This document shows, one piece after another, positions 4,804 to 5,432 of a stretch of 5,432 nt of DNA. The translations under genes and the position numbers were made by a program. Under the pieces are notes generated by a model that had not been told where the DNA came from, ran no database searches, and was given only the letters and a program-made list of their open reading frames with translations. Source of the stretch: an uncultured bacterium (GTDB lineage Bacteria; Patescibacteriota; Minisyncoccia; Phycocordibacterales; PALSA-1337); the NCBI GenBank assembly GCA_903905325.1, contig CAIVGA010000032.1, forward strand, positions 1-5,432, read 5' to 3'. Within the stretch, counting starts at the first letter, position 1, and the number at the start of each line of letters is the position of its first letter.

Positions 4804-5432
4804 ATGGACAACAAAGACAACAACAATTCAGTACCACCTATGATGCCTGATGGGCCATTACATAACCCTTTAAATTGGCAATCTCTTGGCTTTTTCTCTG
4901 CCGAGGAATATCTCCTTTATGTCTTCAAAAAGACAGAGAAAATCACAGCTGCCTTATACCTAGTTTCAGGTCTTCTAAAGGACGAGGAACCTCTGAAGTG
5001 GGAACTAAGAGATCGAAGTATGGACCTATTGACTTCGTCCTTTACAGCATCAAGTACACTTCCTGGTGATAAAAATATTGTCATTCAATCACTTTTTACG
5101 GCAGCTTTGGAAACGATTTCTTTGTTAAATGTTGCCAAGATTTCGAACCTTGTTTCATCAATGAATCATGCTTTGTTGGTACGAGAAATTGATAGCATTC
5201 TCGCACTTCTTCGTGATCGTCTTATTGCTAATGCAGAGAGTGCTGGATATGTCCTATCCGAATCTTTCTTTAAGACACCTGACTTATTTACATCAGATTT
5301 CAAAATCGAGTCTAAGCCCATTATAAAGGACAGTCGTAAAAGTACGCCAAACATTGGCTCTGTGGGTTCAAGTAGAGTTTCTAAAGGACATGCTGATGTG
5401 CAGGTAAAAAAGTCTGAAAGACAGGAGATTAT
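4804..5432 (+). CDS. Partial conserved-type CPR protein, probably ending in a helix-turn-helix domain (3' end missing)
   Basis: Starts at ATG 4804 and stays open to the window edge, giving 209 codons plus two bases. No SD; the leader reads CCACTTGACCTATTT before the ATG, and the start is supported by the N-terminal MDNKDNNNS and a promoter upstream. A polar Asn/Pro-rich lead (1-23) is followed by FFSAEEYLLYVFKKTEKITA (30-49), a helical region with LKWELRDRSMDLL (64-76), then long amphipathic helices (91-146) and a Ser-rich linker (160-200). The visible end, VKKSERQEI (201-209), is basic and resembles the opening of a DeoR-type winged-helix domain. From memory, CPR proteins with this EEYLLYVFKKTEKIT opening end that way, so it may be a DNA-binding regulator, perhaps acting at its own palindromic promoter. 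That is inference, since the DNA-binding part is outside the window. No membrane segment. Certainly a gene; function uncertain. Confidence 0.8.
   Translation, partial: MDNKDNNNSVPPMMPDGPLHNPLNWQSLGFFSAEEYLLYVFKKTEKITAALYLVSGLLKDEEPLKWELRDRSMDLLTSSFTASSTLPGDKNIVIQSLFTAALETISLLNVAKISNLVSSMNHALLVREIDSILALLRDRLIANAESAGYVLSESFFKTPDLFTSDFKIESKPIIKDSRKSTPNIGSVGSSRVSKGHADVQVKKSERQEI

Noticed and set aside
1..5432. CRISPR array, tRNA, rRNA or insertion sequence
   Set aside because: I saw no regularly spaced long repeats, no cloverleaf, no rRNA core sequences and no transposase or terminal inverted repeats.

Overview
The window looks like a chromosomal piece of a Candidate Phyla Radiation (Patescibacteria) bacterium, most likely Parcubacteria-like. 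That placement rests on family recognition: the FtsK membrane domain, the short coiled-coil protein and the right-hand partial gene resemble proteins I associate with that group. All four complete genes end in TAA and no in-frame TGA is needed, so the standard bacterial code fits and there is no sign of the TGA=Gly code of Gracilibacteria/Absconditabacteria. No gene has a classical AGGAGG ribosome binding site.

Layout, left to right. A hairpin plus T-tract (about 17-58) is a terminator that probably works in both directions. A minus-strand gene (57-557) encodes a small protein resembling the phage/BECR-fold RNase-like family (Barnase-EndoU-ColicinE5/D-RelE). It has an extended -10 promoter so close to its ATG that the mRNA may be leaderless. 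A 70-bp divergent spacer separates it from a plus-strand gene (628-1638) for a 336-residue protein I do not recognise. That gene is rich in AGA arginine codons and carries a nine-G tract near its 5' end, which affects the choice of start and could be a slippage site. It converges, with a 12-bp gap, on the best-supported gene here: an 833-residue FtsK/SpoIIIE DNA translocase on the minus strand (1651-4152).

Right of ftsK, a 179-bp divergent region holds a probable ftsK promoter and a strong extended -10 promoter followed by a 21-bp near-palindrome. It leads into a 97-residue coiled-coil protein (4332-4625) with phenylalanine-based heptads. The next 178-bp spacer has a good TTGCAA-16-TATAAT promoter. 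Its -35 box sits inside a perfect 10-bp palindrome, and its predicted start point falls in a second inverted repeat, which suggests an operator region. A leader with three related TAAAG(G)ACA repeats follows. The last gene (4804 to the window edge, 3' end missing) is a soluble, helical protein whose visible end looks like the lead-in to a DeoR-like helix-turn-helix domain.

How they may work together: ftsK is a core chromosome segregation/division gene. The others are accessory or uncharacterised genes, each with its own promoter rather than in an operon. The most interesting signals are the G9 tract in the unknown gene, the double palindrome over the promoter of the 3'-truncated gene, and an octamer (TAAAGGAC) found five times in the last 632 bp.
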